64,000 bases of DNA from Arenibacter nanhaiticus (GTDB lineage Bacteria; Bacteroidota; Bacteroidia; Flavobacteriales; Flavobacteriaceae): contig NZ_FQYX01000017.1 of NCBI RefSeq assembly GCF_900141935.1, positions 1 to 64,000 of the forward strand, given 5' to 3'. Positions 62,761-64,000 of this stretch are shown here, in pieces (the stretch's first letter is position 1; every line of letters begins with the position of its first letter). The position numbers and the translations under genes were made by a program. The notes below the pieces were generated by a model. The model was not told where the DNA came from, made no database searches, and saw nothing but the letters and a program-made list of their open reading frames with translations.

Positions 62761-63573
62761 CTACAGTTGTTGGCTATGAATCAGCGCCTCAAGAACAGAT
62801 TCAACACCAAAGTCGTCATTACTGCGAGTAGTGTAATTGGCAACTTCTAAGACATTGGTATGGGCATTCGCCATGGCATAACTGAAATCTGCCATCGCCA
62901 ACATTTCCAAATCATTGTTGTAGTCGCCAAAGACCATAGTTTCGTTTTTGCCAATATTGTACTGATCTTGTAATTGCTGCAGGGCATAGCCTTTATTTGC
63001 GTTCCTATGGGATAGGTCTAGCCAATTGGCGCCAGAAACCTTCACCTGTAATTCGGCCTCTAAATGCTGTACTGCTGGATAGATATACTTCTCCGAACTT
63101 TCAAAATGATAAATGGCAATCTTTAAGATCTCGCCCTTAAATTGGGTAATATCATCTATGACGGTAAACTCAGTATAATACTCCTTTAGCTTGTTTATAA
63201 ATTGGTCCGAATTTCCGTTGAGATAGGCATTTGTTTTTCCGCAAAGTATAGGGTGTACCCCTTCAATATCTTTTAATATAGCCAAAGCATTGGCAATGGT
63301 TTCTGGAGGTAAGGGGGTAGCTAGTAGCTCTTTCTCTTGTTGCCTTACATAGGCGCCATTTTCCGCAACGATGGTTATTTGGTCCTTAATAGGGTGAAGC
63401 TTGTCTGCAATACTATTGTACTGGCGACCACTAGCGGCAACAAATTGTATGTCGCGCCTCTTTAATTCTTCAAATAACGAAAAAAATTGTGGGCTGACCT
63501 CGTGTTTAGAGTTGAGTAAGGTGCCGTCCATATCCGTTACCACCATTTTTACCTTAGATAAGTCCATATTCAT
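62761..63573 (-). CDS. HAD superfamily Cof-type phosphatase
   Basis: A 270-residue HAD IIB phosphatase: motif I VTDMDGTLLNSK, motif II AASGRQYNS, and motif IV GDYNNDLEMLAMA then YAMANA. Related to the HAD protein at 8735. A TTG 15 nt further upstream lies inside the -7 promoter element and cannot be the start, so MNMDLSKV at 63573 (or MDLSKV at 63567) is taken. Substrate unknown. Confidence 0.9.
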   Translation of the reverse strand: MNMDLSKVKMVVTDMDGTLLNSKHEVSPQFFSLFEELKRRDIQFVAASGRQYNSIADKLHPIKDQITIVAENGAYVRQQEKELLATPLPPETIANALAILKDIEGVHPILCGKTNAYLNGNSDQFINKLKEYYTEFTVIDDITQFKGEILKIAIYHFESSEKYIYPAVQHLEAELQVKVSGANWLDLSHRNANKGYALQQLQDQYNIGKNETMVFGDYNNDLEMLAMADFSYAMANAHTNVLEVANYTTRSNDDFGVESVLEALIHSQQL

Positions 63574-63585
63574 ATAATTTAACAG

Positions 63586-63593
63586 CAAAGGTA
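63586..63593 (-). promoter_or_regulatory. Bacteroidetes -7 promoter element before the HAD gene
   Basis: Minus-strand TACCTTTG matches TAnnTTTG, 12 nt upstream of the ATG at 63573. Confidence 0.5.
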
Positions 63594-63675
63594 TCGGTAT
63601 TTAATTGATTTAAAGCCTAGTTGTAAAAAGTTTCACATTTCTTAATAATTCACGAAATTTGACAACAATTAAATT

Positions 63676-64000
63676 ATGGAATCTATGCTTTTTTATCAGA
63701 AGGAAATAAAATTACGCGCCTATACACGAGGCTTTCATATTATTACCGACGAGCTTATAAAAAGCTTTCCTGAAATTAAAAAAATTAGGACAGGGACGCT
63801 GCAGCTGTTTATTAAGCACAGCTCTGCCAGTTTAACCATCAATGAAAATGCCGATCCTACGGTGCGGGAAGATTTTGAAAGTCACATAAACGTTATGGTT
63901 CCCGAAAATGCCCCCTATTATCTTCATAATTATGAAGGGCCCGATGATATGCCGGCGCATATAAAAGCTTCCTTGATGGGTAGCTCCCTAAATATACCAA
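63676..64000 (+). CDS. YjbQ/UPF0047 family protein (partial)
   Basis: The window ends inside this gene; 108 codons are visible. The sequence matches the YjbQ (secondary thiamine-phosphate synthase / UPF0047) family: YTRGFHIITDEL, GTLQLFIKHSSASLTINENADPTVREDFE, and the start of the MPAHIKASLMGSSLNIP region with a metal-binding His. Members weakly convert thiamine precursors in vitro; the true role is unclear. The ATG at 63676 is taken, with a second in-frame ATG at 63685. Confidence 0.88.
   Translation, partial: MESMLFYQKEIKLRAYTRGFHIITDELIKSFPEIKKIRTGTLQLFIKHSSASLTINENADPTVREDFESHINVMVPENAPYYLHNYEGPDDMPAHIKASLMGSSLNIP

Noticed and set aside
1-64000. Insertion sequences, prophage or defence islands
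   Set aside because: I looked for transposase, integrase, capsid, restriction and toxin-antitoxin hallmarks and saw none; composition and gene order look like core chromosome.

Overview
The window looks like an ordinary, AT-rich chromosomal stretch from a marine-type member of the Flavobacteriaceae (Bacteroidetes). The evidence is the gene families: a type IX secretion (T9SS) gliding-type C-terminal domain protein next to a PorP/SprF protein, lipoproteins with Bacteroidetes-style lipoboxes, a CrtI-CrtB-CrtZ carotenoid operon, the rpmB-rpmG-DUF4295-ftsY-rimO order, a split transketolase, and repeated matches to the Bacteroidetes promoter (TTG, about 20 nt, TAnnTTTG). I cannot name the genus. 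No phage, insertion sequence, CRISPR array or rRNA operon is visible.

Layout. 1-4027: end of a repeat-rich surface protein, a TSP3-repeat T9SS substrate and its PorP/SprF partner. 4.3-6.6 kb: idi, queD, manA and a small protein. 6.7-18.1 kb: mostly minus-strand housekeeping genes (DUF4369 lipoprotein, DUF819 membrane protein, HAD phosphatase, class A PBP, AlkB-like, MOSC, DoxX, htpG), with an S1/P1 nuclease on the plus strand. 18.4-30.5 kb: fabH-like, a Na+/solute symporter, recR, an E2 acyltransferase, DnaQ-like exonuclease, FAH-Hpt-cinA, rpmB-rpmG-DUF4295, ftsY and rimO. 31-36.5 kb: EamA transporter, SRPBCC protein, GH20 hexosaminidase, a degenerate serine hydrolase and a small protein. 36.7-43.9 kb: two SurA-like chaperones, MoxR, aconitase and two TlpA-like thioredoxins. 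43.9-47.6 kb: carotenoid operon with a B12-type MerR regulator. 47.9-48.8 kb: four tRNA-Lys genes and one tRNA-Leu. 48.9-64 kb: aroK, phosphoribosyltransferase, methyltransferase, S4 protein, FKBP lipoprotein, outer-membrane protein, split transketolase, tgt-lptF/G-EamA, accA, dnaB, a GATase-like periplasmic protein, HAD phosphatase and the start of a YjbQ protein.

How genes work together. idi (isoprenoid precursor balance) feeds the same pathway as crtB-crtI-crtZ; the adjacent MerR regulator keeps both B12-binding signatures of the CarH family, which suggests light or cobalamin control of pigment. The surface protein, the CHU_C-type protein and PorP/SprF form a secretion/adhesion module. The two SurA-like proteins serve outer-membrane protein folding.

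The most unusual signal is not a gene. Five copies of an 80-nt, GC-rich (about 70 percent) element are scattered through AT-rich spacers at 9822, 28641, 30926, 52105 and 62510, in both orientations, each 3-prime of at least one gene and none in a divergent promoter region. All are exactly 80 nt, with complementary ends and a paired C/G to T/A change that points to a conserved fold. Other hidden structure: a shared two-hairpin leader in front of two unrelated genes, a three-unit tandem hairpin array, a 46-bp direct repeat bracketing the hexosaminidase gene, and a cluster of DnaA-box-like 9-mers before dnaB. Three proteins have lost expected catalytic or metal-binding residues (a thioredoxin, a serine hydrolase and the Zn site of Tgt).
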